Below, in pieces: positions 35,204 to 45,871 of a stretch of 64,000 nt of DNA. This DNA comes from Paenisporosarcina sp. OV554 (lineage in GTDB: Bacteria > Bacillota > Bacilli > Bacillales_A > Planococcaceae): contig NZ_QBUC01000001.1 of the NCBI RefSeq assembly GCF_003058165.1, forward strand, positions 62,001-126,000, given 5' to 3'. The notes beneath the pieces are model-generated. The model saw only the letters and a list, made by a program, of their open reading frames with translations, was not told where the DNA came from and ran no database searches. The position numbers and the translations under genes were made by a program. Positions within the stretch are counted from its first letter, which is position 1. Each line of letters starts with the position of its first letter.

Positions 35204-36139
35204 ATGAGTGTGGGGATTATCGGTTTAGGTAGATATGTACCAGAGCGAGTGGTTACAAACTTTGATTTAGAGAAAATAATGGATACAACAGATGAATGGA
35301 TTCGTACACGTACAGGTATAGAAGAGCGAAGAATTGCGGACGATGATGTTAATACCTCAGATATGGCGTATGAAGCAGCAAAAGACGCTCTAAGAGACTC
35401 TGGCATAGAAGCACATCAAATCGGTTTAATTATAGTCGCGACGGTTACACCAGATCAACCATTTCCAAGTGTATCCACGATGATACAAGATAAATTAGGA
35501 GCAAAAAATGCTGCTGCGATGGATATTTCAGCTGCATGTGCAGGTTTTATGTATGGCGTTATTACAGCAAAACAGTTTGTTGAGTCAGGCACATACCCAT
35601 ATGTTTTAGTAGTGGGTGTGGAAAAACTATCAAAAATCACGAACTATGATGATCGTAATACGGCTGTATTATTTGGAGACGGAGCTGGAGCAGTTGTCGT
35701 TGGTCAAGTTTCTGAAGGACGCGGTATTTTATCATTCGAACTTGGAGCTGATGGTTCGGGCGGAAAACATTTAGTGCAGAATGGACCTTTCCTTGAAATG
35801 AATGGACGTGAGGTGTTTAAATTCGCTGTGCGTCAAATGGGCGAATCAGCGGAAAATGTAATCGCTAAAGCTGGTTTATCAAAAGATGAAGTAGATTTCT
35901 TAGTGCCTCACCAAGCCAATATTCGCATTATGGAATCTTCTAGAATACGACTTGGATTGCCTGAAGAAAAAATGTCAACTACAATCAAGCAGTTTGGTAA
36001 TACATCTGCAGCTTCCATTCCGATAGCATTAAAAGAAGAAGTACTAGCAGGAAAAGTGAAAGACGATGATGTAGTTGTCCTTGTAGGATTTGGTGGCGGA
36101 CTAACTTGGGGTGCCATCTGCTTAAAATGGGGAAAATAA
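35204..36139 (+). CDS. fabH: 3-oxoacyl-ACP synthase III
   Basis: FabH condenses a short acyl-CoA primer with malonyl-ACP to start fatty acid synthesis; in Bacillales it prefers branched primers. The 311-residue protein has the complete triad Cys 112 (AACAGFMYG), His 236 (VPHQANIRI) and Asn 266 (GNTSAAS), and the glycine loop FGGGLTWG at the end. It begins at ATG 35204 after GAGGGTG. It forms an operon with fabF 89 bases downstream, in the fabHA-fabF arrangement of B. subtilis. Regulation by FapR is indicated by the operator at the promoter. Confidence 0.96.
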   Translation: MSVGIIGLGRYVPERVVTNFDLEKIMDTTDEWIRTRTGIEERRIADDDVNTSDMAYEAAKDALRDSGIEAHQIGLIIVATVTPDQPFPSVSTMIQDKLGAKNAAAMDISAACAGFMYGVITAKQFVESGTYPYVLVVGVEKLSKITNYDDRNTAVLFGDGAGAVVVGQVSEGRGILSFELGADGSGGKHLVQNGPFLEMNGREVFKFAVRQMGESAENVIAKAGLSKDEVDFLVPHQANIRIMESSRIRLGLPEEKMSTTIKQFGNTSAASIPIALKEEVLAGKVKDDDVVVLVGFGGGLTWGAICLKWGK

Positions 36140-36228
36140 TTCTTTTCTAACGCTAAACTTGGAATTACCATAGGGATACTTTAATATACTAAATCTTTTA
36201 AGTTTCACATGAAGGGGAGAAAATTATC

Positions 36229-37464
36229 ATGACAAAGCGTCGTGTTGTAATAACAGGAGTTGGAGCAATAACTCCGCTTGGCAATAATATAGAATCGACT
36301 TGGGAAGGGATTAAAGAAGGTAGATCAGGCGTTGGTCCTTTGACGCGTGTGAATCCAGATGATTTCCCTGCTAAAGTAGCGGCAGAAGTTAAAGATTTTG
36401 ATATTGAAACATATATCGAACGTAAAGAAGCGCGTAAAATGGACCGCTTTACACATTTTGCATTAGCTGCTTCGATTATGGCTGTTAAAGATGCAAATTT
36501 AGAAATCACACCAGAACTTGGTCTTCGTACAGGTGTCTGGATTGGATCAGGAATCGGAGGAATGGAAACGTATGAAGCGCAGTTCCGTACATTCCTAGAC
36601 CGTGGCTATCGACGAGTGAGTCCATTTTTCGTACCAATGATGATACCAGATATGGCAGCTGGCCAAGTGTCCATTCATTTTGGTGCTAAAGCGATGAACT
36701 CTTGTACTGTAACCGCTTGTGCCTCGGGTACTAACTCAATAGGTGATGCGTTTAAGGTAATTGAACGTGGTGAAGCAGATGTGATGATTTCTGGAGGAGC
36801 TGAAGCCCCTATCACGAATATGTCTGTTGCTGGTTTTTGTTCCAACACTGCACTTACGCTTAACACAGATATTAAAACAGCTTCACGTCCTTTTGATGCC
36901 AAACGTGATGGTTTTGTTATTGGTGAAGGATCAGGTATTGTTATTTTGGAAGAGTATGAACATGCGAAAGCTCGTGGAGCAAAAATGTATGCTGAAATAA
37001 TTGGCTATGGTTCTACTGGTGATGCACATCATATTACGGCACCGGCACCTGAAGGCGAAGGAGCGGCTAGAGCCATGCAACAAGCACTTGCAGATGGTGG
37101 AATTGACCCTACTCAAGTAGATTATATTAATGCTCATGGTACAAGTACGCCGTACAATGATCAGTTTGAAACAATGGCAGTAAAAACCGTATTTGGCGAA
37201 CATGCATATAAACTTGCAATGAGTTCAACAAAATCTATGACGGGACATTTACTTGGAGCAGCTGGTGGAATTGAAGCTATTTTCACAGCATTGGCTCTAC
37301 AAGAAAGTATTTTGCCACCAACAATGAATTTAGAAAACCCGGACCCAATTTGTGATTTGGATTATGTTGCGAATGCTTCGCGCAATCAAGAGATTGAATA
37401 TGCAATGAGTAATTCTCTAGGTTTTGGCGGTCATAATGCATCACTTTTATTTAAAAAAATATAG
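36229..37464 (+). CDS. fabF: 3-oxoacyl-ACP synthase II
   Basis: FabF elongates the acyl chain. The 411-residue protein has the nucleophile Cys 164 in [10 protein letters not shown] and the two histidines in [11 protein letters not shown] and [12 protein letters not shown]. The N-terminal [15 protein letters not shown] and C-terminal [13 protein letters not shown] are typical. ATG 36229 follows GAAGGGG. The gene is cotranscribed with fabH and ends at a strong hairpin. No unusual residue is seen. Confidence 0.96.
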   Translation: MTKRRVVITGVGAITPLGNNIESTWEGIKEGRSGVGPLTRVNPDDFPAKVAAEVKDFDIETYIERKEARKMDRFTHFALAASIMAVKDANLEITPELGLRTGVWIGSGIGGMETYEAQFRTFLDRGYRRVSPFFVPMMIPDMAAGQVSIHFGAKAMNSCTVTACASGTNSIGDAFKVIERGEADVMISGGAEAPITNMSVAGFCSNTALTLNTDIKTASRPFDAKRDGFVIGEGSGIVILEEYEHAKARGAKMYAEIIGYGSTGDAHHITAPAPEGEGAARAMQQALADGGIDPTQVDYINAHGTSTPYNDQFETMAVKTVFGEHAYKLAMSSTKSMTGHLLGAAGGIEAIFTALALQESILPPTMNLENPDPICDLDYVANASRNQEIEYAMSNSLGFGGHNASLLFKKI

Positions 37465-37470
37465 TAAAGG

Positions 37471-37498
37471 TCTCCTCTTAATGAGGAGATTTTTTTTT
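37471..37498 (+). terminator. Terminator after fabF
   Basis: TCTCCTC pairs with GAGGAGA around TTAAT and is followed by nine T. Confidence 0.92.
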
Positions 37499-37690
37499 GC
37501 CCAATTCCAACAACTCCTCCAGATTTACTTGGAATATCACGAAAGACTTTATAATTAAATGGAAATTGGCAAAGTAATAACATTTTTGTCTATCTTAACG
37601 ATAATGGGAACATCACCTTGTTGATTCTGACTTTTTAGAATATTTTTCATTTCAAAATAAAGTAAAAATAGGAAAAAATCAAAAAAGTTG

Positions 37691-37750
37691 TTGCGGTTGT
37701 AATAATTCTGTAATAGAATTTACAACTAGATGACCAATTAACAGAAAAAT
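37691..37750 (+). promoter_or_regulatory. app operon promoter with CodY-like box
   Basis: The 315-base gap after fabF contains no gene. TTGCGG (37691-37696), 17 bases and TAGAAT (37714-37719) form a likely promoter. AATTAACAGAAAAAT (37736-37750) matches the CodY motif AATTTTCWGAAAATT with three mismatches and lies just downstream of the start, a repressing position. A symmetric AATTCT-GTAAT-AGAATT overlaps the -10. Confidence 0.5.
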
Positions 37751-37813
37751 TTAAATTTTTAAAAGAATAAGTGTTTCGCCACATCTTAGAATAAGCATGA
37801 GAGGAGTAATTGT

Positions 37814-38827
37814 TTGAAACCGACTCAAGAACTTTTGACTATTAATAATTTACATACTGGTTTCAGAGTGAAAGATAAATATTTTAATGCAGTAGACGGA
37901 GTCTCAATTCATTTAAAGAAAAACGAAATCTTAGCGATTGTTGGAGAATCAGGATGCGGAAAAAGTACTTTAGCAACATCCATAATTGGCCTTCACGATC
38001 ATAACAACACCAAAATAACGGGTGAAATCCAATTTAAAGGACTTAACCTTGCTACATTGACAGATGAAAAACTGAATAATGTACGAGGTAACGATATAGG
38101 GATGATCTTTCAGGATCCATTGTCCGCATTAAATCCATTGATGCGAATAGGCGATCAAATTGAGGAAGCGCTAATTTATCACACGAGGATGTCCAGAATC
38201 GAGAGATCTCATCGTGTCATTGAACTTCTGAATCAAGTTGGAATTCCTAATCCGCAAAGAGTTTTAAAACAATTTCCCCATCAGCTTTCTGGTGGTATGC
38301 GTCAACGTGTTATTATCGCCATTGCCATATCTTGTAAGCCGTCCATCATTATTGCAGACGAACCTACCACTGCTTTAGACGTTACGATTCAAGCGCAAAT
38401 CTTGGATTTACTCAAAGATTTACAGGCTGAAACAGAATCTGGCATTATCTTGATTACACATGACTTAGGTGTAGTAGCGGAAGTGGCCGATCGAGTAGCT
38501 GTAATGTATGCGGGGCAAATTATTGAAGAGGCTCCCGTTGAAGAATTATTTAATAATCCTGCACATCCCTATACAAGATCTTTATTAAACTCAATTCCAC
38601 AAACACATAGTGAAAACGAAAAATTAGAAGTCATTCAAGGTTTAGTACCATCATTAGTGAACTTACCGCGAAATGGCTGTCGCTTTGCTCCACGGATTCC
38701 TTGGATTCCGGCTGAGGCACACGAAACAGAACCACAACTTCACGAAATAGCACCAGGACATTTTGTTCGATGTACCTGCTGGAACCACTTTCACTTCAAA
38801 GGGGAAGAAGGGGGAAGCTTGTTATGA
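37814..38827 (+). CDS. appD: Oligopeptide ABC transporter ATP-binding protein AppD
   Basis: This is one of two ATPases of a peptide importer. The 337-residue protein has Walker [11 protein letters not shown] (43-52), signature LSGGMRQRV, Walker [13 protein letters not shown], and a C-terminal OppD/F extension with the cysteine-containing NGCRFAPRIP...CTCWNH that may hold an iron-sulfur cluster. Start TTG 37814 follows GAGGAG. It overlaps appF by four bases. The system lies between fabF and trpS, where B. subtilis has appDFABC. That location is the basis for naming it app rather than opp. Confidence 0.9.
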   Translation: MKPTQELLTINNLHTGFRVKDKYFNAVDGVSIHLKKNEILAIVGESGCGKSTLATSIIGLHDHNNTKITGEIQFKGLNLATLTDEKLNNVRGNDIGMIFQDPLSALNPLMRIGDQIEEALIYHTRMSRIERSHRVIELLNQVGIPNPQRVLKQFPHQLSGGMRQRVIIAIAISCKPSIIIADEPTTALDVTIQAQILDLLKDLQAETESGIILITHDLGVVAEVADRVAVMYAGQIIEEAPVEELFNNPAHPYTRSLLNSIPQTHSENEKLEVIQGLVPSLVNLPRNGCRFAPRIPWIPAEAHETEPQLHEIAPGHFVRCTCWNHFHFKGEEGGSLL

Positions 38828-39771
38828 GTTTTATGGAAATAAAAGATTTGCGCGTGCATTATCCGATACGCGGTGGATTCTTTAATACAATCGTTGACTA
38901 TGTTCATGCTGTAGACGGCATAAATATGGAATTTGATAAAGGTAAAACCTACGGGCTAGTAGGGGAATCTGGTTGTGGAAAATCAACAACTGGTAAAGCG
39001 ATAATAGGTCTCGAGAAAATAACGTCTGGACAAATCATTTACGAAGGAAAAGATGTGACGAACCAGCGTCGCCAACGTAATTCTTCGTACAATCGAGATA
39101 TCCAAATGATTTTCCAGGATGCACATTCAAGCTTAAATCCGCGCAAACGCGTTCAAGATATCCTGGCTGAGCCAATCCGTAACTTTTTAAACCTTTCCGA
39201 TTTAGAAGAGAAACGAAAAATCAATGAACTATTAGCAATCGTCGGAATGCCTGAGGATGCAAAAGTGAAATACCCTCATGAATTTTCGGGTGGACAAAAG
39301 CAGCGCATAGGAATAGCACGAGCGATTGCAACGAATCCAAAACTCATTATTGCAGATGAACCAGTATCTGCACTGGACTTATCGGTACAAGCACAGGTTT
39401 TAAATTTCTTGAAAGATATACAAGCTGAATTGGGATTAAGCTATTTGTTTATCTCGCATGATCTTGGAGTAGTGAAACATATGTGTGACCATATTTCGAT
39501 CATGTATAAGGGACGATTTGTAGAGTCTGGTTCGAAGAAAGATATTTATCAATCGCCTCAGCATATTTACACAAAACGTTTATTGTCAGCAATTCCAACT
39601 ATTGAGCCAGCGAGTAGGGTGGAACGTAAAGTAGAACGTATTAACGTAGAGAACAATTATCAAATTGAAAATCATCAATACTTTGATGCAAACGGTCGCG
39701 TTTATGATCTTCAGTCTATTTCCGATACGCATGCAGTAGCGAAAACGGTAAATAAAGAGGGGGTCATGTGA
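38824..39771 (+). CDS. appF: Oligopeptide ABC transporter ATP-binding protein AppF
   Basis: The second ATPase has 315 residues with Walker [11 protein letters not shown], signature FSGGQKQRIGIARA, Walker B LIIADEPVSALD and the H-loop in FISHDLGVV. The true start is ATG 38824 (MSFMEIKDLRVHYPIRGG), overlapping the appD stop as ATGA; a longer in-frame opening from 38770 lies inside appD. The C-terminal 50 residues are family-variable. Two bases separate it from the first permease gene. Confidence 0.9.
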   Translation: MSFMEIKDLRVHYPIRGGFFNTIVDYVHAVDGINMEFDKGKTYGLVGESGCGKSTTGKAIIGLEKITSGQIIYEGKDVTNQRRQRNSSYNRDIQMIFQDAHSSLNPRKRVQDILAEPIRNFLNLSDLEEKRKINELLAIVGMPEDAKVKYPHEFSGGQKQRIGIARAIATNPKLIIADEPVSALDLSVQAQVLNFLKDIQAELGLSYLFISHDLGVVKHMCDHISIMYKGRFVESGSKKDIYQSPQHIYTKRLLSAIPTIEPASRVERKVERINVENNYQIENHQYFDANGRVYDLQSISDTHAVAKTVNKEGVM

Positions 39772-39772
39772 T

Positions 39773-40735
39773 ATGTGGAAAACAATTATCCGACGTATTT
39801 TAGTTATGATTCCACAATTATTAGTCTTAAGTTTATTAATCTTTATTATGGCGAAATTTATGCCAGGGGATCCTTTTACTGGAATGGTAACGCCAGATAC
39901 TGATCCGGCTCGAATAGAAGAATTACGTCAACAAGCTGGTTTTTATGATCCATGGTATCAACAATATGCAACATGGATGATGAATGCAGTTCAAGGTGAT
40001 TTTGGGAAGAGTTATACGTATAAAGTGGCAGTAGCGGACCTAATTGGGGATCGAGCACTTAATACATTATGGCTATCCTTAGTAAGTGTGTTTTTACTGT
40101 ATTTAATTGCCATTCCGCTAGGTGTTCTAGCAGGACGCTATCAGAATACATTTTTAGATAAAACGGTTGTACTTTATAGTTTTATCAGTTACGCCATTCC
40201 GGTATTCGTTTTAGCCCTAATATTCTTGTTCCTTTTTGGATACAAGCTCCAATGGTTCCCGACAAGCGGAACGGTTGATATCAAATATGAAAATGGTTCC
40301 TTAGGTTATATATGGAGTAAATTCTATCATCTTCTGTTACCTGCCATTACGTATGCCGTTCTTGGAACTACTGGTGTCATTCAATATTTACGTACTGAAG
40401 TAATTGATGCAAAGTCTCAAGACTATGTCCGTACTGCACGTAGTAAAGGGATTCCCTTAAATAAAGTGTACTCACGACATATTTTCCGGAATTCTTTGTT
40501 GCCAATTGCAGCATTCCTTGGTTTTACAATCACGGGTCTGCTTGGTGGGTCCATCTTTATTGAAACAATTTTCGGCTATCCTGGAATGGGACAGTTATTC
40601 ATTCAATCCATTTCTGGACGTGATTATAGTGTAATTACTGCTTTGGTTATGCTGTACGGATTCTTAACATTATTAGGCAGTCTATTATCCGATATTATTA
40701 TGAGCATTGTAGATCCACGAATTAGGATAGATTGA
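39773..40735 (+). CDS. appB: Oligopeptide ABC transporter permease AppB
   Basis: The 320-residue permease of the OppB type has six membrane segments. The N-terminal segment MWKTIIRRILVMIPQLLVLSL precedes a periplasmic loop, and the EAA loop YVRTARSKGIPLNKVYSRHIFRN contacts the ATPase. The C-terminus ends DPRIRID, typical for this permease. It starts two bases after appF. Confidence 0.9.
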   Translation: MWKTIIRRILVMIPQLLVLSLLIFIMAKFMPGDPFTGMVTPDTDPARIEELRQQAGFYDPWYQQYATWMMNAVQGDFGKSYTYKVAVADLIGDRALNTLWLSLVSVFLLYLIAIPLGVLAGRYQNTFLDKTVVLYSFISYAIPVFVLALIFLFLFGYKLQWFPTSGTVDIKYENGSLGYIWSKFYHLLLPAITYAVLGTTGVIQYLRTEVIDAKSQDYVRTARSKGIPLNKVYSRHIFRNSLLPIAAFLGFTITGLLGGSIFIETIFGYPGMGQLFIQSISGRDYSVITALVMLYGFLTLLGSLLSDIIMSIVDPRIRID

Positions 40736-40766
40736 CGAAAATAATGGTTAAGGAGAGTGTACATAC

Positions 40767-41678
40767 ATGAAAGAGCAGACAGAAAGTGCATTGATTCAAT
40801 CTGAACATCCAGAAAGCTCTCCGCCTACTGGATTTCAAGTCATCATGCGTGAATTTAAAAAAGATAAACTCGCGATGTTTTCACTTATCGCTTTGATAGT
40901 AGTGATTGTTGGGATTTTCATTTGGTCTCTATTAATCGATCAGCAACAAATGATGCGTGTTAGTTTACGTGATAAATTCGCAGAACCTGGAGACAAGTTC
41001 TTGTTAGGTGCTGACCAAGGTGGTCGAGATATTTTAGGCCAACTAATTATCGGAGCACGTAACTCAATTGCAATTGCTATGGCAGTTACCTTACTTACAG
41101 GTGTAGTAGGAATCATGATTGGTTTGACTACGGGTTATTTTGGTGGATGGATAGACAATATCTTTATGCGAATCATCGATTTCTTCATTACGATTCCATC
41201 TTTGATGATTATTATTGTCTTCGTTACGATTGTGCCAAAATACAATATTCCAATTTTTATTTTGATTGTCAGTGTATTCTTATGGCCAGGTACAGCTCGT
41301 CTGATTCGAAGCAAGGCACTCTCCGAAAGTCGAAGAGACTATATCAATGCTTCGAAAACGATGGGCACAAGTGATGCGGCTATCATTTTCAAAAAAATGA
41401 TGCCAAATCTTAGTTCCATTTTAATTGTTGAACTAACTTTGAACTTCGCAGGGAATGTTGGAATCGAAACGGGTCTTTCCTATTTAGGATTCGGTTTACC
41501 ACCTTCGACCCCGAGTTTAGGAACCTTGGTAAGTTATGCAAACAATCCACTTGTGTTATCTGAAAAGTGGTGGATTTGGTTACCAGCATCATTACTCATT
41601 CTTTTCTTAATGTTGGGCATCAACTATGTAGGTCAAGCTATTCGTCGATCTGCTGATGCGAAGCAACGTTTAGGGTAA
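40767..41678 (+). CDS. appC: Oligopeptide ABC transporter permease AppC
   Basis: The second permease has 303 residues. It carries the OppC N-terminal domain, a DQGGRDILGQLIIGARNSI stretch following the first membrane segment, and the EAA loop YINASKTMGTSDAAIIFKKMMPN. The final GINYVGQAIRRSADAKQRLG is family-typical. AAGGAGAG precedes ATG 40767. Both permeases and the following binding protein are read in one unit. Confidence 0.9.
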   Translation: MKEQTESALIQSEHPESSPPTGFQVIMREFKKDKLAMFSLIALIVVIVGIFIWSLLIDQQQMMRVSLRDKFAEPGDKFLLGADQGGRDILGQLIIGARNSIAIAMAVTLLTGVVGIMIGLTTGYFGGWIDNIFMRIIDFFITIPSLMIIIVFVTIVPKYNIPIFILIVSVFLWPGTARLIRSKALSESRRDYINASKTMGTSDAAIIFKKMMPNLSSILIVELTLNFAGNVGIETGLSYLGFGLPPSTPSLGTLVSYANNPLVLSEKWWIWLPASLLILFLMLGINYVGQAIRRSADAKQRLG

Positions 41679-41751
41679 CAGCTAAATTAAAATGGTATTA
41701 AACGTTTTACGTTTGATATATAGAACAAGAGATAAAAAAGGAGGAAAAAGA

Positions 41752-43566
41752 ATGAACAAAAAGCTTTGGACATTATTAGCATTAATTTTAGCTTTCGTAC
41801 TCGTACTTGGTGCATGTAACGGTGAAGGTGAAAAATCAGATGGGAAAGATTCACCAGCAAAAGATAATGAAAACGAAGAAGTTGTAGATACAGGAAGCTT
41901 CCCGTTGAATGTTGAAAATGAAGGAGATGTAATTAAAGGAGGTACTTTAAAAGTAGCTCTAGTAAATGACTCACCTTTCCAAGGAATTTTCTCATCAGTT
42001 CTATATGAAGACGCGTATGATTCAGATATTATGGATTTCGCAAGTAACCTTATTTTTGAAACAGACGGTGACTTCTTATTAACGAAAGATGGAATCGCTG
42101 GTATGGAAGTTGATCAAGATAATAATAAAGTAAAAATTACTATCAAAGACGGAGTTAAATGGTCTGATGGTGAACCACTTAAAATTGAAGACTTAATGCA
42201 GCCATACCTAATTATCGGTCATCCGGACTACACAGGAGTACGATATGATGTTGATTTCCAAAACATCGTAGGTGCTGTTGAATACCATGATGGAAAAGCA
42301 GATGCAATCTCAGGTTTAAAGAAAGTGGATGAAAAGACTTTAGAAATTTCATTCAATAAATTATCTCCAGCTATTTTTAGTTCTGGTGATGGACTTTGGT
42401 CTTATGCTGAACCAAGCCATATCCTAAAAGATATTCCAGTTAAAGATTTACTTGAATCAGATGCAGTACGTAAAAACATCGTTACTTTAGGTGCATTCAA
42501 ATTCGATAAAATCGTACCAGGTGAATCAGTACAATTCGTGAAAAACGAAAACTACTGGAAAGGTGCTCCGAAACTTGATTCAGTATTAGTGAAAACTGTA
42601 CCTTCAACTTCAATCTCTGTGGCATTACAAACAGGGGAATATCATATGACTGCTAACACTTTCAGTACTGATAAATATTTAGAAATTAAAGATTTTGATA
42701 ACCTTACTGTACTTGGCCGTAACGAACTTTACTACCAATATATTGGATTCAAACTTGGTAAATATGATAAAGACAAGAGCGAAGTTGTCATGAATGCAGA
42801 CGCTAAAATGGGCGACGTAAAACTTCGTCAAGCAATGGGCTATGCAATCGACGTAGAACAAGTTTCAGAAGTGTATTACAACAACTTACGTGAACGTGCA
42901 ACATCTTTAATCCCACCAGTATTCAAATCATTCTATGATGATTCATTAGAAGGTTACACTTATGACGTAGAAAAAGCGAATGCATTATTAGATGAAGCTG
43001 GATATAAAGACGTTGATGGTGACGGACTTCGTGAAGACAAAAAAGGCAAGCCACTTGAAATTAAATTCGCTACAATGTCTGGTGGCGATATCGCTGAAGA
43101 CATCGCATCATTCTATATGCAAAACTGGAAAGATGTCGGCTTAAATGTAACACTTTCAACAGGACGTACAATCGAATTCAACAGCTTCTACGACAAAATT
43201 GAAGCTGATGATCCTGAAGTAGATATCTTTATGGCTGCATGGGGAACAGGAACTAACCCTTCACCATCAGGACTTTACTCAAAAACTGCACAATATAACT
43301 TTAGCCGTTACACTTCTGAGAAGTTAGAAGGAATATTAGCTGCTATCGATTCTCCAGAAGCTTTCGATGCTGAATACCGTGCTGGTAAATTCCGCGAATG
43401 GCAAGAATATATGTCTGAAAACGCACCAATCATTCCAACTCAATACCGTTTAGAATTACGCCCGATTAATAAAAGCGTGAAAAATTACGATATTGACTAC
43501 GCGGATAAAATTGATTGGAACGAAGTTGAATTAATTTCTGAAGATCCTGCTAAATCTTCTAAATAA
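41752..43566 (+). CDS. appA: Oligopeptide-binding lipoprotein AppA
   Basis: This SBP-family-5 peptide-binding protein has 604 residues. The signal peptide ends at a lipobox LGAC (Cys 21), followed by an acidic Asp/Glu/Lys linker. Family features include VKWSDGEPLKIEDLM and the C-terminal half with LDEAGYKDVDGDGLREDKKGKPLEIKF. ATG 41752 follows GGAGGAAAAAG; the longer opening from 41692 has no ribosome site. The gene is last in the operon (order D-F-B-C-A), whereas B. subtilis has D-F-A-B-C. Codon use is strongly biased, which suggests high expression. Confidence 0.92.
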   Translation: MNKKLWTLLALILAFVLVLGACNGEGEKSDGKDSPAKDNENEEVVDTGSFPLNVENEGDVIKGGTLKVALVNDSPFQGIFSSVLYEDAYDSDIMDFASNLIFETDGDFLLTKDGIAGMEVDQDNNKVKITIKDGVKWSDGEPLKIEDLMQPYLIIGHPDYTGVRYDVDFQNIVGAVEYHDGKADAISGLKKVDEKTLEISFNKLSPAIFSSGDGLWSYAEPSHILKDIPVKDLLESDAVRKNIVTLGAFKFDKIVPGESVQFVKNENYWKGAPKLDSVLVKTVPSTSISVALQTGEYHMTANTFSTDKYLEIKDFDNLTVLGRNELYYQYIGFKLGKYDKDKSEVVMNADAKMGDVKLRQAMGYAIDVEQVSEVYYNNLRERATSLIPPVFKSFYDDSLEGYTYDVEKANALLDEAGYKDVDGDGLREDKKGKPLEIKFATMSGGDIAEDIASFYMQNWKDVGLNVTLSTGRTIEFNSFYDKIEADDPEVDIFMAAWGTGTNPSPSGLYSKTAQYNFSRYTSEKLEGILAAIDSPEAFDAEYRAGKFREWQEYMSENAPIIPTQYRLELRPINKSVKNYDIDYADKIDWNEVELISEDPAKSSK

Positions 43567-43580
43567 TTCGAATAACAGGA

Positions 43581-43619
43581 AAACCCGTGTCTATACGAAA
43601 GTATAGACACGGGTTTTTT
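43581..43619 (+). terminator. Terminator after appA
   Basis: ACCCGTGTCTATAC pairs perfectly with GTATAGACACGGGT around a GAAA tetraloop and is followed by TTTTTT. Confidence 0.95.
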
Positions 43620-43667
43620 GTGCTGAATATAAACTAACGTTGTTAAAGGAAACAAAATCACATATTG

Positions 43668-43704
43668 AAAACCGACTCATTTTTTCGTGATGAGTCGGTT
43701 TTTG
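43668..43704. terminator. Second hairpin terminator, possibly bidirectional
   Basis: AAAACCGACTCAT and ATGAGTCGGTTTT pair perfectly around TTTTTTCGTG. It may serve as a backup for app and as the terminator for trpS read leftwards, about 270 bases beyond the trpS stop. Confidence 0.7.
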
Positions 43705-43796
43705 GATGTAGAGAAATAATTTAACAAAAGAAAATGGGACTAACTTGACGTACTTACAATGACAGCTTCATATAGTAGTGTAAAAGGATGCTTGTA

Positions 43797-45240
<1,444 letters not shown>

Positions 45241-45244
45241 AGTC

Positions 45245-45274
45245 ATTATAATATAGAAGAAACTCAAAAATCAA
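45245..45274 (-). promoter_or_regulatory. trpS promoter
   Basis: On the minus strand TTGATT (45269-45274), 18 bases and TATAAT (45245-45250) precede the T-box leader at the proper distance. Confidence 0.75.
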
Positions 45275-45284
45275 GTGATTTTTT

Positions 45285-45629
45285 CTATACAAAATAAATT
45301 ATCAAGGCCACTGCCATACAAAGTAAAATGGACCCACCTAATTGGAAAAATGGGACATATGGTAAATCTAATATTTCTGAAGGAGATCTCATCGATTCTG
45401 AATCGACTAGGTCTTTTTTAAATGTAAAAACTTTTCTCATACCCATAGTAAAAAGATCGAAAAATCCATTTGATACCACATAAATTAACAAGCCAATAAA
45501 AATGAGTAATCCACCGACAAAAAATGACACATTAATATATGGAGTTAACTCCAGATTATGGTAATACAGAAACATGATTGCAACAATTATTATTTGGAAA
45601 ATTAGAAAAGTCACCAGTTTCTTTTTCAT
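45285..45629 (-). CDS. DUF3899-family membrane protein
   Basis: The 114-residue protein has three membrane segments (about 5-25, 34-56 and 92-113) and a cytoplasmic loop FFDLFTMGMRKVFTFKKD typical of DUF3899. Such genes often flank opp operons in Bacillaceae; function is unknown. ATG 45629 is six bases after GAGGTG; a TTG three codons earlier would overlap that site. It is transcribed away from oppA. Confidence 0.75.
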   Translation of the reverse strand: MKKKLVTFLIFQIIIVAIMFLYYHNLELTPYINVSFFVGGLLIFIGLLIYVVSNGFFDLFTMGMRKVFTFKKDLVDSESMRSPSEILDLPYVPFFQLGGSILLCMAVALIIYFV

Positions 45630-45799
45630 TTGCAACACCTCATTCTTTACACATTGTAGAAGAAAAGACAGAAAAAATCAAAATTTCGTCAACCGAATCA
45701 AATATTCGAAATTAACAGAAAAGCCTTTCACCTCAACGGTTCTGTTATATAAATGTAATATTACTGATATCTAAATGTAAAAAATATTCAAAAAAAGCC

Positions 45800-45855
45800 T
45801 GTACAGATTTTTAAGAATATGTATAATAAAGATTGTACCAATTTTTCAGAAAATT
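45800..45855 (+). promoter_or_regulatory. oppA promoter with CodY box
   Basis: TGTACA (45800-45805), 16 bases and TATAAT (45822-45827) form a likely promoter. ATTTTTCAGAAAATT (45841-45855) matches the CodY consensus AATTTTCWGAAAATT at 14 of 15 positions and lies just after the start of transcription. Confidence 0.8.
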
Positions 45856-45871
45856 CAAGGGGGTCAACTTA

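Noticed and set aside
43788-43796. ATG 43788 as start of the small membrane ORF
   Set aside because: It lies inside the only Shine-Dalgarno-like sequence (AAAGGATG); TTG 43797 is better spaced.
45743-45759. Second WalR-like match TGTTAT-N5-TGTAAT upstream of oppA
   Set aside because: About one such match is expected by chance in this much AT-rich DNA. There is no cell-wall gene here, and CodY control explains the promoter. It also warns that the ftsE box needs independent support.
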